Positions 21,464-32,589 of a stretch of DNA of 64,000 bases are shown one piece after another. Source of the DNA: Corydoras sp. C115 (Eukaryota; Chordata; Actinopteri; Siluriformes; Callichthyidae); the NCBI GenBank assembly GCA_019802505.1, contig JAFMOC010000440.1, forward strand, positions 115,001 to 179,000. Direction: 5' to 3'. The stretch's first letter is position 1; the number at the start of each line of letters is the position of its first letter. Under the pieces are notes generated by a model. The model was not told where the DNA came from and searched no databases. It saw nothing but the letters and a program-made list of their open reading frames with translations. The position numbers and the translations under genes were made by a program.

Positions 21464-21735
21464 ACGACCCGCTAGATAAAAGAGCCAAGCCGCATCCCAA
21501 AAACCTGGGCTTCGGACTAAACAAGCTGTGTATTCCGCCGTGTAGGTCACAGCCAGCTGTCCCAAAGTGAGGGACCCTCTGACAGGTGACCTCAAATTAA
21601 TTTTTGGGAAACCTTCAGTCCATCACAGCGAGGTGTCCATGCCAATATTCCCTCGTTGGCATCCTGGGATGTTGTGGATTTGCAAAAATACCAAGTGTCA
21701 TCTTGAAAGGAATAATTACTTTCATTAAACGACCA
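20943..21735. other. Diverged repeat region with (GT)n
   Basis: Includes GTAGCCTACACAGTGCCC (also at 22543), a SINE-like GTGGCAGATAGCTCAG stretch and a (GT)n run at 21420-21461. No exon recognised. Confidence 0.4.
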
Positions 21736-22109
21736 CAAGGAGGTGTAGTGGTTAGCACGTCCGTCTCTCAGTACAGGGATCCAGGTTGGAACCTCAATCT
21801 GGTGGAGTGTCCATGTTCTCCCCGTGTCAGAGTGGGTTACATGTGGGTTCTCTCAGGTTCCCACAGTCCAAAGACATGGTTTCAAGGTGAATTGGCTGCT
21901 CTAAACTGCCCCTATATTGTGTGTGTGTGTGTGTGTGTCTGAGTGAGTGTGTACCAAGCAATGGATTGGCGCCCTGTGTGCGTGTGTGTGTGTGTGTGTA
22001 TGTGTGTGCCCAGATAGATTGGTGTCCTGTCCTGGGTGTATCTGCCCAGCACCAGCAACGTTCTCCCCTGGTTGGGCATGTGGAACCCCCCTGTGACCCT
22101 AGTACAGGG
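21736..22109 (+). mobile_element. SINE-1, diverged copy with duplicated GT segment
   Basis: The head is reduced to GGTGTAGTGGTTAGCACG. The middle part TTGGCGCCCTG is repeated either side of a GT run. The 3' end is GTGACCCTAGTA. Confidence 0.72.
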
Positions 22110-22573
22110 GTGCCCACACTTTTCTGGCCCGAGATCTACTTTTCCTTTGGACAGGTCATTGAGATCTACTGGAGTCAATCTCTATTTTTTAGGCTTTTAT
22201 ATTGAAACCTGTTTACACACATCATGTTCTTATTGTCGAATCTGCTCTTTTATTTTATAGAATTGCTCTTTTATTAAACACATTCCAGCAAATAGCACGA
22301 AGAAAACCTGATTTTAGTTACACCCAAACCACCAAACACACAGTATAGAGCACACTCACTCACTCACACAAACACACTCTATATGGGGCAATCGCGATTC
22401 AGAATTAATTACATTGTGTGTGAATGTGTGCGCATGTGTGTATAAACGCTTCCAATACCGTGCTGTAAAAAAGCGCTGTACGTGATAAACACTTTTTATA
22501 TATATTCACACACACACACACACACACACACACTGTGTTGTAGCCTACACAGTGCCCTATGGCATTCTGGACA
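22110..22573. other. AT-rich intron sequence with CA run
   Basis: Unique apart from a (CA)n run at 22507-22533 and a SINE-1 scrap at about 22355-22392 (CTCTATATGGGGCAATCG). Confidence 0.4.
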
Positions 22574-22728
22574 TTACTACTATGGATCAAGGTCAATTGA
22601 ATTCTCCAAATTGCCCCATATAGAGTGTGTGTGCCCAGCGATAGATTGGCGTCCTGTCCTGGGTGTATCTGCCCAGCGCCCGAAACGTTCTCCCCTGGAT
22701 GGGCATGGGCATGGATGGATGGATGGGT
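22574..22728 (+). mobile_element. SINE-1 3' half
   Basis: From GATCAAGGTCAATTGAATTC to ATGGATGGATGGATGG. The 5' truncation is typical of retrotransposition. Confidence 0.82.
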
Positions 22729-22984
22729 GAGATCGGAGCTGCGGACGCGACAACATGGCCGTCCAAAGAAGCTGTTAATATTTGTTTCTCATCCCACGGG
22801 AATTTCAACATAAACATAAATATTTATACTGTGACATTTCATTTAGCCAGCCAAAACCGGTTTAAAGGCCACCCGTCGCGATCTGTATTTTTCGAATCAT
22901 CATTTTCGAAATGTAAATGTGTGGAAACGATATTAACAAAATGTCTGAGATGTCGGTTTTGTCGGCGTGTCAGCGTTTGGATTA

Positions 22985-23900
22985 GAGATGGATTCTATTC
23001 AGAATAGATAGAACTATTCTAAGTTTGTTCTAAGTTTGGTAGTATGCTCTACAGGTTAAACCCCTGATTTACAAGGAAACAGACACACAAGCCAATTTCC
23101 CACCAAAAGACTGAAATCACCTTCTTGTTGTGAGATAGACATGCTGACCGTTGCACCGACTATCAACTCCGATTCATCTGAATAATGTTTTTAGAGAAAT
23201 TGGAGCTCCAAGAGGGATATAGGGAGAACATACCAATTTCATACAGAAAGCCCTAAATCATCACCTTCTTGCTGTGTGGTGGACGTACTAACTGCTGCAC
23301 CACCAGGCTGCTCAACTATGGGCTGATGTATTCATCTGAATAAAGTTTTTGGAAATGGGCCCCCAAATGATGTGAGGACAACATGCAAACTCCAAACAGA
23401 AAGACATAAATCCCCTTCTTGTTGTGAGGTGGACATTTTAAAATGTGGATGTAGTATCCCCTATTTACCAAAATAACTATTTGGAGACTGAAGCTTCCAT
23501 TTAAACCCCATGCAAACTCTCCTCAGGAGGACCTAAGTCTTTCTCGGAGATTAAACCCAGGTAAGATTGACATGGTAACCAACTATGGACTGCTGTATTA
23601 TCTCATTTTTACATTAATAACATGTACATTTACATTTTACATTTACATTTTTGGACTGTGGGTGGGAACTGAAACTCCGAGAGGAACCCCACAAAGATAT
23701 GGGGAGAACATGCAAACTCTCCTCAAAAGGACCAAAGTCATCTTTCTCTGAGATTAAACCCAGGTAAGGTTGACGTGGTAACCAAGTATGGGCAGCTGTA
23801 TTATCTCGTATTTACCTTAATTACATTAGGGAAACTGTAACTCCCAGAGGAACCCCACAAAGATATGGGGAGAACATGCAAATTGCACACAGAGGGACCT
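22985..23900. repeat. Diverged tandem copies of a SINE-like 3' segment
   Basis: A motif of the type GGGGAGAACATGCAAACTC followed by CCTAAATCATCTTCTT and a GTGAGGTGGACAT segment occurs about five times with 110-180 bp spacing. It is a distant relative of the SINE-1 body and older by divergence. Confidence 0.6.
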
Positions 23901-24114
23901 AAATCGTCTTCTTCAGTAAATAAAGCCGCCACTGTGAGCCAGTAAACCCGTTTTCTAATGTTTTGCTGTTTATATAACAGTTTTGCAGGCGTTTCCTTCA
24001 TGCTGATCATTTAACAGAATATTCAGCAGTGTAAACAATCCTGACCTGCAGCACTCATAGAGTAGAGTCACACCGCCCCCTGCAGGCTGGAAGAGCACCA
24101 ACAGTCAAACACGA

Positions 24115-24222
24115 AGCAACTTTCTTATCACCTGCACTGATAATAAGGGTGTGCATGAGATTCTGACTCCAGTGGTTAAGGGTTCCGGCTGATAAAATTG
24201 CTGAGAAATTGGAAAGTCGGGT
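24115..24222 (-). repeat. Arm of inverted repeat IR-A (partner 25230-25345)
   Basis: Complementary to 25230-25345 over about 105 bp with few mismatches. Shared pieces include CACACCCTTATTATCAG and AAATTGCTGAGAAATTGG and their complements. Confidence 0.82.
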
Positions 24223-25050
24223 GGGGGGGGGGGTCCTCATGTAGATCCAGGGGAGAACATTTTGGCACTGGGCAGATACACCCAGGACATGGACACACAC
24301 ACAAACACTCTATATAACATGAAAACTCCACCCAGATTGGCGTTAGCTGAGAGGAGAACATGTTAACCACCAATACACTGCACCCCCCAAAATAATATTC
24401 CATCCATCCATTATCTTTCACTTTATCTTCTACTAGGGTTGTGGTGGGGTTCCCCATGCCCATCCAGGGGAGAACGTCTCGGGCGCTGGGCAGATACACC
24501 CAAGACAGGACGCCAATCTATCACTGGGCACACACTCACAAACTCACACAGACACACTCTATATGGGGCAATTTGGAGAATTCAATTGCCCTTGATCCAT
24601 GTTTTTGGACTGTGGGAGGAAACCGGAGAACCCTGAGAAAACCCACGGGGACACGGGGAGAACAATGAAACTCCACCCAGATTGGGATTCCAACCAGGAA
24701 TCCCTAGCGCTAAGAGGAGAACATGCCAACCACTAACCCACTGTGGCACCCCCGCAAAATAATATTCCATCCATCCATTATCTTCCACTTTATCCTTTAC
24801 TAGGGTCGCGGGGGGTTCCCCATGCCCATCCAGGGGAGAACGTTTTGGGGGCTGGGCAAATACACCCAGGACAGGACACCAATCAATCACTGGGCACACA
24901 CTCACTCACACATACACACTCTATATGGGGCAATTTGGAGAATTGACCTTGAACCATGTTTTTGGACTGTGGGAGAAAACCAGAGAACCCTGAGGAAACC
25001 CACAGGAATCCCTTGCGCTGAGAGAAGACCATGCTAACCACTAAGGCCAC
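24216..25050 (-). mobile_element. Three SINE-1 copies in a row
   Basis: 24216-24393 (internally deleted), 24401-24748 (full) and 24766-25050 (5' part reduced). AAAATAATATTCCATCC occurs before and after the middle copy, a likely target-site duplication that also abuts the third copy. Confidence 0.83.
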
Positions 25051-25229
25051 TAATTGTTTTTTAACGAGTGGTTGTTTTTTAATTGACACTGAGGCTTCTG
25101 TGATGATATTTCTGATCTGACTGAAGTGATGTTGCTGTAGTGCGGTCTGTAATTGGGCAGCACCTGAAGCCCTCGTGTTCACGTCTGATAACGGAGTTTG
25201 TTATTTTTCAATCCCAAAAGCCGCCAATG

Positions 25230-25490
25230 TTTTGTATTTTCCAATTTCTCAGCAATTTTATCAGCCCGAGCCCTTAACCACTCGAGTCGGGATCTCATCC
25301 ACACCCTTATTATCAGCGCAGGTGATAAGAAAGTTCCGGCTTCTTATTCGTTATATTTTGGTCCTGATTTGGCTTGTGAGTGGGTGTCGAGGCCTATCCC
25401 AGCACTCACTGGGTGAAAGGCAGGAAAACGTCACGGAAAATTTGCCTGTTTTTTAACATTAAATATAAAAATATTATTATTTAGGATTAA
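25230..25490 (+). repeat. Arms of IR-A and IR-B
   Basis: 25230-25345 pairs with 24115-24222. The directly adjoining 25346-25490 pairs with 26500-26650: CGAGGCCTATCCCAGCACTC here and the same block inverted there. Confidence 0.78.
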
Positions 25491-25491
25491 G

Positions 25492-25800
25492 CAGCACAGT
25501 GCCTTAGTGGTTGGCATGTTCTTCTTTCAGCGCTAATAATTCCCGGATGGAGTTTCCATGTTCTCCCCGTGTCTGCATGAGTTTCCTCCAGGTTCTCCGG
25601 TTTCCTCCCACAGTCCAAAAAACACGTTAATTGAATTCTACAATTTGACCCATGTAGAATGTATCTGTGTGAGTGAGTGTGTGCCCAGTGATAGATTGGC
25701 GTCCGTGTGTATCTGCCCAGCGCCCGAAACGTTGTCCCCTGGATGGGCATGAAGAACCCCCCTGCGACCCTAATAGAGGATAAAGCGGAAGATAATTGAT
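25492..25800 (+). mobile_element. SINE-1, near full length
   Basis: Head GCAGCACAGTGCCTTAGTGG, tail GAAGATAATTGATAAATAG. Part of the B box is lost. Confidence 0.82.
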
Positions 25801-25824
25801 AAATAGATTATTATTTTGGGGGGG

Positions 25825-26505
25825 CGGCACGGTGGCTTAGTGGTTAGCATGTTATCCTCTCAGCGCTGGGGAATCCTGGTTCGAATCCCAATCTGGGTGG
25901 AGCCGCTCAAGGAGGATGAGTCCCCCACTGAGTCTTGGTCCTCCCAAGGTTTCTTCCTTAAATGACAACATAAAAGGGAGTTTTTTCTTGCCACTGTCGC
26001 TTCGGCTTGCTCTTTGGGGGTTTAAAGGCTTTTCATTCTGTAAAGGTGCTTTGTGACAATGTACTGTTGTAAAAAGTGCTGTATAAATAAATAACTTGAA
26101 CTTGGAGTTTCCATGTTCTCCCTGTGTCCGCGTGGGTTTCCTCCGAGTTCTCCGGTTTCCTCCCACAGTCCAAAAACATGGATCAAGGTCAATTCTCCAA
26201 ATTGCCCCATATAGAGTGTGTCTGTGTGAGTGGTATCCTCTCCTGGGTGTATCTGCCCAGAGCCCAAAACTTTCGCCCCTGAATGGGCATGAGGAACCCA
26301 CTCACACAGACACACAAACACACTCTATATGGGGCAATTTGGAGAATTCAATTGACCTTCATCCATGTTTTTGGACTGAGGGAGGAAACCGGAGAACCCA
26401 AGAAAACCCACATGGACACGGGGAGAACATGGAAACTCCACCCAGATTGGGATTCGAACTGCTGAGAGGAGAACATGCCAACCACTAAGCCACCGTGCTG
26501 CTTAA
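25825..26505. mobile_element. SINE-1 split by another repeat, plus inverted SINE-1
   Basis: A plus-strand SINE-1 runs 25825-25903 and resumes at 26103-26282. Between them, 25904-26102 is an inverted copy of the repeat at 29090-29345 (CTTGCCACTGTCGCTTCGGC, TTGTGACAATGTACTG). 26283-26505 is then a minus-strand SINE-1. This is a nested insertion. Confidence 0.78.
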
Positions 26506-26680
26506 TCCTAAATAAAAATATGTTTATATTTTATGTTAAAAAACAGCAAAAATCTGTAACGTTTTCCTGCCTTTCACCCAGTGAGTGCTGGGATAGGCCT
26601 CGACACCCACTCACACGTCAAATCAGGACCAAAAAGTGAATACATGACTACACTGTTGGATGTGAAGCCGGTTGGTGTTT
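26506..26680 (-). repeat. Arm of IR-B (also at 41636-41745)
   Basis: Inverted relative to 25346-25490. A third copy in this orientation lies at 41636-41745, including AGTGAGTGCTGGGATAGGCC and ACTACACTGTTGGATGTGA. Confidence 0.82.
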
Positions 26681-27347
26681 TTAAAGAACCGCAGCGCTTA
26701 ATGGTTCTCCATGACAGAGAAGGAACGGTGCTCGAGGCTGATGTTTGAGAAAACAACAGTCTCTGTGGTTAAAGGCCCGGATTATTGATGGGAAGGTTGA
26801 AAGGTAGAATTGCATCGCTGTTGGAACACTAAGCCGCCGCCTGCAGGGAAGCCGAGTCCCAGCCCATCCCGCGCTTTGGACCCCGCGTTCTGAAAAGACG
26901 GAAATCCAAGGCGTTCGGGTTTAATTATTACACAAAACAATCGTGTAATCACTTTGGTGTGAGCGCTACCTTATAAGTGCCTTTCTAAGAGATGGAACGT
27001 AGCGGGGAGGGAAGGGGCAGGTAAGTCTTTATTACAGCGGGCCGGGTTCTAAATCACAGTCTAGATCCGAATTGCACAAAGCCAACAGCAGCCTGAGCAA
27101 TCATGCGGATAATGCCGGGGTCAGGGCGACACGCGGGAGTCCAAATCGAGAACAACAGCAGATTAGAACAACAACGAGGTGAGAAAGACTCTGCGTGGAC
27201 GTGTCCAGCAGTGCTCGACTAGACGGCAACGGAACATTGCAGCTGGACGTGAGGAATGCAAATCAAAGCAAAGCTCTGGTGTGGGGCAATTAACAACAGG
27301 CCAATCAGTAACGAGGACTATGAAGACACAATACAAAAACATTATCT
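26681..27347. other. Unique intron block
   Basis: No repeat or AGBL1 exon recognised. Balanced composition with GCCGCCGCCTGCAGGG near 26833. Confidence 0.4.
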
Positions 27348-28007
27348 CGTCTCATTATCTTCCGCTCAATCCTTTAGTGGTGTCACGGACGGGGTTCTCC
27401 CATGCCCATCTAGGGGAGAACGTTTTGTGTGCAGGGCAGATACACCCAGGTCATACTGTGTAGGTGCAATCAAGAGCAGTCAATTCACCTTAAATCCATG
27501 TTTTTGGACTGTGGGTGGAATCCGGAGAACCTGAGGGAAACCCCAGCAGAGACAAGGAGCACATGGAAACTCCACCCAGATCGGGATTAGAACCTGGATC
27601 CCCAGTGCTAAGAGGCGGACAGGGTGACCAATCGAAGACCAGCTTGCTAGAGCCTATCCCACCCTATGTAGAGGCAACCAAGAACAGTCAATTCACCTTA
27701 AATCCATGTTTTTGGACTGTGGGTGGAATCCGGAGAACCTGAGGAAAACCCCAGCAGACACAAGGAAAACATGGAAACTCCACCCAGATTGGGATTCGAA
27801 CCTGGAGAGCTAGACATGCAAACTATCGCTGAGAAACGCAAACAATGTTTTCAAGGTAGATATATTCACAAGCAGGGTTGCTATTTTGCCCAGCGACAGA
27901 TTGCCCCCTGTCCTGGATGGCAATCTATCGTTCTCCCCCGGATGGGCATGGGGAACCCCCCCATGACCCTAGTAGAGGATTAATTGGAAGATGGATGGAT
28001 GGAGGGT
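27348..28007. mobile_element. SINE-1 cluster with internal tandem duplication
   Basis: 27348-27621 and 27656-27815 (both minus) share the segment GTCAATTCACCTTAAATCC to CCACCCAGAT..GGGATT, duplicated in tandem about 190 bp apart. 27884-28007 is a plus-strand 3' fragment ending ATGGATGGATGG. Confidence 0.78.
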
Positions 28008-28600
28008 TGCTATTTAAACGGCTCAGGCAGAAGGTGGGAAACTACAGGTTTATAAAATAAAATAATGTTGTCGTTCTTGGTTCCACATAGTTGGCTGAGT
28101 TTGGTGTAAAAGAACTCGATTGGCTCACACTGAGACCTGACCGCTGCCCCGGTACACATTTTTTCCAGCCGTCTCGTTAAACATCAGTGTCTGACATCCC
28201 GATTCGTCTCCTAAATGAAGAGGCTTCAATTCCCTCAGGCCACATTCGAAGCGTAATGAAGCCGAGTATACTGCAGCATCTGTAACAGACTGTGCAAAGA
28301 ACATACCAATGTCCCATAACTGCAGTCCTGGCTGTGCAGTAGCACATCACTGGACCGTTTCGTGGTCAACAGGTGCTGCAGGACACGCAAACTCGTGCTT
28401 TGCTTCTGCTTTAAAAGGCATTTCTGATGCGAGTGATTCATCGCGACGGTAAACATCCCGTCTTTCATTAAAAGTCCATTACGGGCAGCATCGGACAAAC
28501 GATGTAGTGAATTACAGAATGACAGCAGATTCACATTAGAGCCAAAATAATAACTTACTTGAGAATAAAAGGGCTGCGAAGGCATCAACCGCAGCTCTGC
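28008..28600. other. Unique intron block
   Basis: Searched for the missing AGBL1 exon. The minus-strand frame here has no CCP resemblance. No repeat family recognised. Confidence 0.4.
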
Positions 28601-28603
28601 GGA

Positions 28604-28634
<31 letters not shown>
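28601..28634. repeat. (GAAA)n microsatellite
   Basis: Eight AAAG units. Confidence 0.95.
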
Positions 28635-28745
28635 GACATATGAAAGAAATGTGTGTTTTTAAAAGACTTAAGAAATTAAATGTGGGTTTGTTTGTGTATG
28701 CTTGTGTTTCTGTTTGTGTTTCTGTTTGTGTGTTCAAGTTTAACC

Positions 28746-29075
28746 CATCCATCCATCCATTATCTTCCACTTTATCCTCTATTAGGGTCGCAGGGGGGTT
28801 CTCCATGCCCATCCAGGGGAGAACGTCTCGGGCGCTGGGCAGATACACCCAGGAAAGGACGCCAATCTATCACTGGATACACACTCACTTAAACACACAC
28901 ACTCTATATGGGGCAATTTGGAGAATTCAATTGACTTGATCCATGTTTTTGGACTGTGGGAGGAAACCGGAAAACCCGGAGGAAACCCACGTGAACACAG
29001 GGAGAACATGGAAACTCCACCCTGATGGGGATTCGAACCGTGCTAAGAGGAGAACATGCCAATCACTAAGCCACG
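28746..29075 (-). mobile_element. SINE-1 with target-site duplication
   Basis: GTGTTCAAGTTTA occurs just left (about 28731) and just right (about 29082) of the element. Confidence 0.86.
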
Positions 29076-29089
29076 TGATGCGTGTTCAA

Positions 29090-29510
29090 GTTTAAGTTCA
29101 AGTCATGTATTTATATAGTGTTTTTTATAACAGTACATTGTCACAAAGCAGCTTTACAGAGTTATGAGCCTTTAAACCCCCAAAGAGCAAGATGAAGAGA
29201 CAGTGGCAAGAAAAAACTCCCTGTTATGTTGTTATTTTAAGGAAGAAACCTTGTGAGGACCAAGACTCAGTGGGGGACTCATCCTCCTTGAGCAGGAGGG
29301 CAGCATCAACAGTGTAGGACAGCCATGTACAGATTGTGTGATGATCATGTGACACGTATTTAACAACTGAAAACTATATACGTCCATTGAGGGCATCCTG
29401 CAGGACTAGCAGTCTTATAAATATCCATGATCTATTCATTTAAGGTGAATTGGCAGCTCAAATATTTCCTATCTTACACTGTTATGTTGATATTTTAAGG
29501 AAGAAACCTT
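29090..29510 (+). repeat. Teleost-type interspersed repeat, copy 1
   Basis: Holds GTACATTGTCACAAAGCAGC, a GCAAGAAAAAACTCCCTG segment, AAGGAAGAAACCTTGTGAGG and GGACTCATCCTCCTTGAG. Blocks with this signature are common in fish genomes. It is interrupted at 29510 by a SINE-1. Confidence 0.75.
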
Positions 29511-29515
29511 GTGAG

Positions 29516-29862
29516 GGGGCGGCATGGTGGCTTAGTGGTTAGCACGTTCGCCTTTCATCGCCAGGGATTCCCAGTTCGAATCCCCATCTGGGTGGAGTTT
29601 CCACGTTCTCCACGTGTCCGCGTGGGTTTCCTCTGGGTTCTCCGGTTTCCTCCCACAGTCCAAAAACATGGATCAAGTCAATTGAGTTCTCCAAATTGCC
29701 CCATATAGAGTGTGTTTGTGTGAGTGAGTGTGTGCCCAGCGATAGATTGGCGCCCTGTCCTGGGTGTATCTGCCCAGCGCCCGAGACGTTCTCCCCTGGA
29801 TGGGCATGGGGAACCCCACCGCGACCCTAATAGAGGATGAAGCGAAAGATAATGAATGAATG
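29516..29862 (+). mobile_element. SINE-1 inserted into the interspersed repeat
   Basis: Head GGGCGGCATGGTGGCTTAG, tail GATAATGAATGAATG. The host repeat resumes with AAACCTGAGGACCAAGACTC, so it is nested in that element. Confidence 0.87.
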
Positions 29863-30200
29863 AAAAACCTGAGGACCAAGACTCAGTGGGGACTCATCCT
29901 CCTTCAGCATCAACAGTGTAGGACAGCCATGTACAGATCGTGTGGTGATCATGTGACCCGTATTTAACAATTGAAAACTATATAAGTCCATTGAGGGTGT
30001 CCTGCAGATCTGCCAGTCCAATAAAAATCCAGGTTCTATTCATTTAATGTGAATTGGCATATCTAAATTTTCCTATCTTACAGAGTTAAAAGTCTAAACC
30101 TCCAAAGAGCAAGATGAAGAGACATTGGAAAGAAAAAACTCCCTGTTATGTTGATATTTTAAGGAAGAAACCTTGTGAGGATGAAGACTCATTGAGGGAA

Positions 30201-30239
<39 letters not shown>

Positions 30240-30560
30240 AGACGGAACCTGGATATTAATTGGACTGGCGGTCCTGCAGGATGCCCTCAATGGACTTACA
30301 TATAGGTTTCCAGTTGTACGGGTCACATGATCACCACACAATCTGTACAGTAATATCCTACACTGTTGTTGCTGCCCCCCTCCCTCAAGGAGGATGAGTC
30401 CCCCACTGAGTCTTGGTCCTCACAAGGTTTCTTCCTTAAAATAACAATAACAGGGAGTTTTTTCTTGCCACTGTCTCTTCATCTTGATCTTTAGGGGTTT
30501 AAAGGCTTATAAAACTGCAAAGCTGCTTTGTGACAATGTACTGTTGTAAAAAGTGCAATA
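29863..30560. repeat. Interspersed repeat copies in both orientations
   Basis: 29863-30200 continues the plus-oriented repeat with a partial duplication. After (GT)n at 30204-30237, 30270-30560 is the same element inverted (GATGCCCTCAATGGACTTAC, GTTTTTTCTTGCCACTGTC, TTGTGACAATGTACTG). The two orientations form a long hairpin-capable pair. Confidence 0.75.
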
Positions 30561-30580
30561 TAAATAAATTGCTTGAACTT

Positions 30581-30582
30581 GC

Positions 30583-30647
<65 letters not shown>
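30581..30647. repeat. (GT)n microsatellite at an AGBL1 donor
   Basis: About 33 GT units. On the gene strand this is (CA)n starting within 10 nt of the donor of the exon at 30657-30745. Confidence 0.97.
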
Positions 30648-30656
30648 GTACTTTAC

Positions 30657-30745
30657 AAGGCATGTGTTTTTAAGTGTGGGCGGAGCCATCAGTCTGAACG
30701 CCACATCAAGGGCTCCGTTTTGTCCCAACAGAAGTGCAGTGGAAA
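30657..30745 (-). CDS. agbl1: AGBL1 coding exon 5
   Basis: Acceptor is tttgattctag and donor is CTT|gtaaag. The exon is 89 bp, phase 1 in and phase 0 out. The translation VSTALLLGQNGALDVAFRLM followed by APPTLKNTCL matches the 'LGxNGAMELLF' segment of CCP4. A (CA)n tract of about 33 units begins within 10 nt of the donor on the gene strand. The next expected exon (helix ending LAALLKSK in the human protein) was not located between here and 19929. Confidence 0.85.
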
Positions 30746-30759
30746 CTAGAATCAAACCA

Positions 30760-30932
30760 AAATAAGAAAACAGTTAACTCTAATCACATCATTAACTCTC
30801 ATATAAATTTAATATTTGGTTTTAGTTTTGGTTTTTGATGAATCTTTATTTCTTCATAGAAAAACAAGCAAAATATATATATTAATTATTATATTAAATT
30901 AATTATATTAAATATTATATTTAAAAGAAATA

Positions 30933-30982
<50 letters not shown>

Positions 30983-31145
30983 TTTTAATTAACCACCCCA
31001 ATATCATGTTCAATCCATCCATCCATTATCTTCCGCTTTATCCTCTACTAGGGTCGTGGGGGGTGGGACATGTGACTCAGAACTCAAGAATGAGGTCTGA
31101 AAATATCTAAAGAAAAATTTGTCAACACAGTTATCTCTATCTCTT
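30760..31145. other. AT-rich intron with (TA)n and SINE-1 tail
   Basis: (TA)n at about 30938-30974 then poly-T; a minus-strand SINE-1 tail fragment at 31013-31062. No exon. Confidence 0.6.
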
Positions 31146-31440
31146 TTTCTGTGTGTGTGTGTGTGTGTGTGTGTAAGGTTCACTTCCTCTGTCTGGATCG
31201 ATACCAGTTCTGATAAGCTCACTAGAGTGGTGACTATGTTTTGCTCTATTCACCGATAAGAGAAGTGACAGATTAGAACTGTCAGAATAGCACAGGACCA
31301 GGAACACGCACACACGCACACACACACAAACAAACACACACACACACACACACACACAAAAACACATGCATACACACAAAAACACGCACAGACATGCCCA
31401 AAACACACATTGGCATACACACACACACACATATATACAC
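31146..31440. repeat. GT and CA-rich simple sequence
   Basis: (GT)n at 31150-31173 and impure CA-rich sequence at 31305-31440. Confidence 0.85.
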
Positions 31441-31445
31441 AAAAT

Positions 31446-31632
31446 TTTCATTTACATTTGGTCATTTAGCAGATGCTTTTATCCAAGGTGAGCACAGGGT
31501 TAATCACAACATCTGAGGAGCAATGAGGGTTAAGGGTCTTGCTCAAGGACCCACATTGGTAACTTCAGTGGACCTGGGATTTGAACCGCCAACCTTCAGA
31601 TTGATAAACCCTAACCACTGAGCTACCATGCC
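31446..31632 (-). mobile_element. SINE-2 copy
   Basis: ATTTAGCAGATGCTTTTATC at the left, TCTTGCTCAAGGACCCAC in the body, and GGATTTGAACCGCCAACC with CTAACCACTGAGCTACC at the right. The tRNA-like head is on the minus strand. Confidence 0.75.
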
Positions 31633-31637
31633 CAAAC

Positions 31638-31640
31638 AAA

Positions 31641-31717
<77 letters not shown>

Positions 31718-31884
31718 CCATATATACACACACAAACACAAAAACATACCTACACACATTCAGGCAAGTACACACACACACACACACATATATGTTTATA
31801 TAAACATGTACACAAACAAACATGCATGGACGCAAACACACACCCAACACACAAAGGCATGTACACATGTAGGCACATACATGT

Positions 31885-31938
<54 letters not shown>

Positions 31939-32056
31939 GTTTATATAAACATGTACACAAACAAACATGCATGGACGCAAACACACACCCAACACACACA
32001 GGCATGTACACATGTAGGCACATACATGTGCACACACACACACACACACACACAGT
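31638..32056. repeat. (CA)n with a duplicated ~140 bp block
   Basis: CA runs at 31644-31717, 31887-31932 and 32032-32054. The block between, with TATGTTTATATAAACATGTA and GCATGGACGCAAACACAC, is present twice about 140 bp apart. Confidence 0.92.
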
Positions 32057-32373
32057 ACTTCCCTGTGCAATATCTAAAATGTCAGGGGATTATAAAAATG
32101 ATAAACCTGTGCGACATAAAATGTCATTTTAAAGCTTCATATCATGTTCTTTAAACTGGGGGAACCCACACAGACACAGAGAGAACATGCAAACCTACAA
32201 ATGCACAAAAGGAACCTTTTCCACGCTACACCTTCTCACTGTGAGGTTAAAGCCCTGGCTCTTTCATCTTCTCAGTCACATGTAGCTTTACATCTCAGTG
32301 TTTCTGAAGATTTCTCTCAGACCCTGTGGACTGAACCGGCATCAGAGATCTGAGATCAGATAAAGAGTCTCAC

Positions 32374-32505
32374 CAGAGGAACAGAAGACCCTGATGACCC
32401 ACAGACATGCCGATGCTCGTCTGCCATTTTCCACATTCTGCCGTAGAAGTCTGAGCGTCAGTAACACCACATCAGCTTCCTCTGCCTTCACGCCAATCCT
32501 CTGAT
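32374..32505 (-). CDS. agbl1: AGBL1 coding exon 4
   Basis: Acceptor is tttgcctttag and donor is gtgaga. The exon is 132 bp, phase 1 in and out. The translation is DQRIGVKAEEADVVLLTLRL, then LRQNVENGRRASACLWVIRV, then FCSS. This matches the CCP4 helical-repeat segment with the 'ACLWVLRVF' type motif. It continues the reading frame of the exon at 35955-36101 without a break. Confidence 0.92.
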
Positions 32506-32589
32506 CTAAAGGCAAACACATCGGTTCTACAGTTACAGGACCAGACCCGAGCACAGTGTTCATCGTTCATGCTGCACAACTGTACCCAA

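Noticed and set aside
28235..28639. Minus frame considered as the missing AGBL1 exon
   Set aside because: No LAALLKSK-like helix and no suitable acceptor/donor pair of the right phase.
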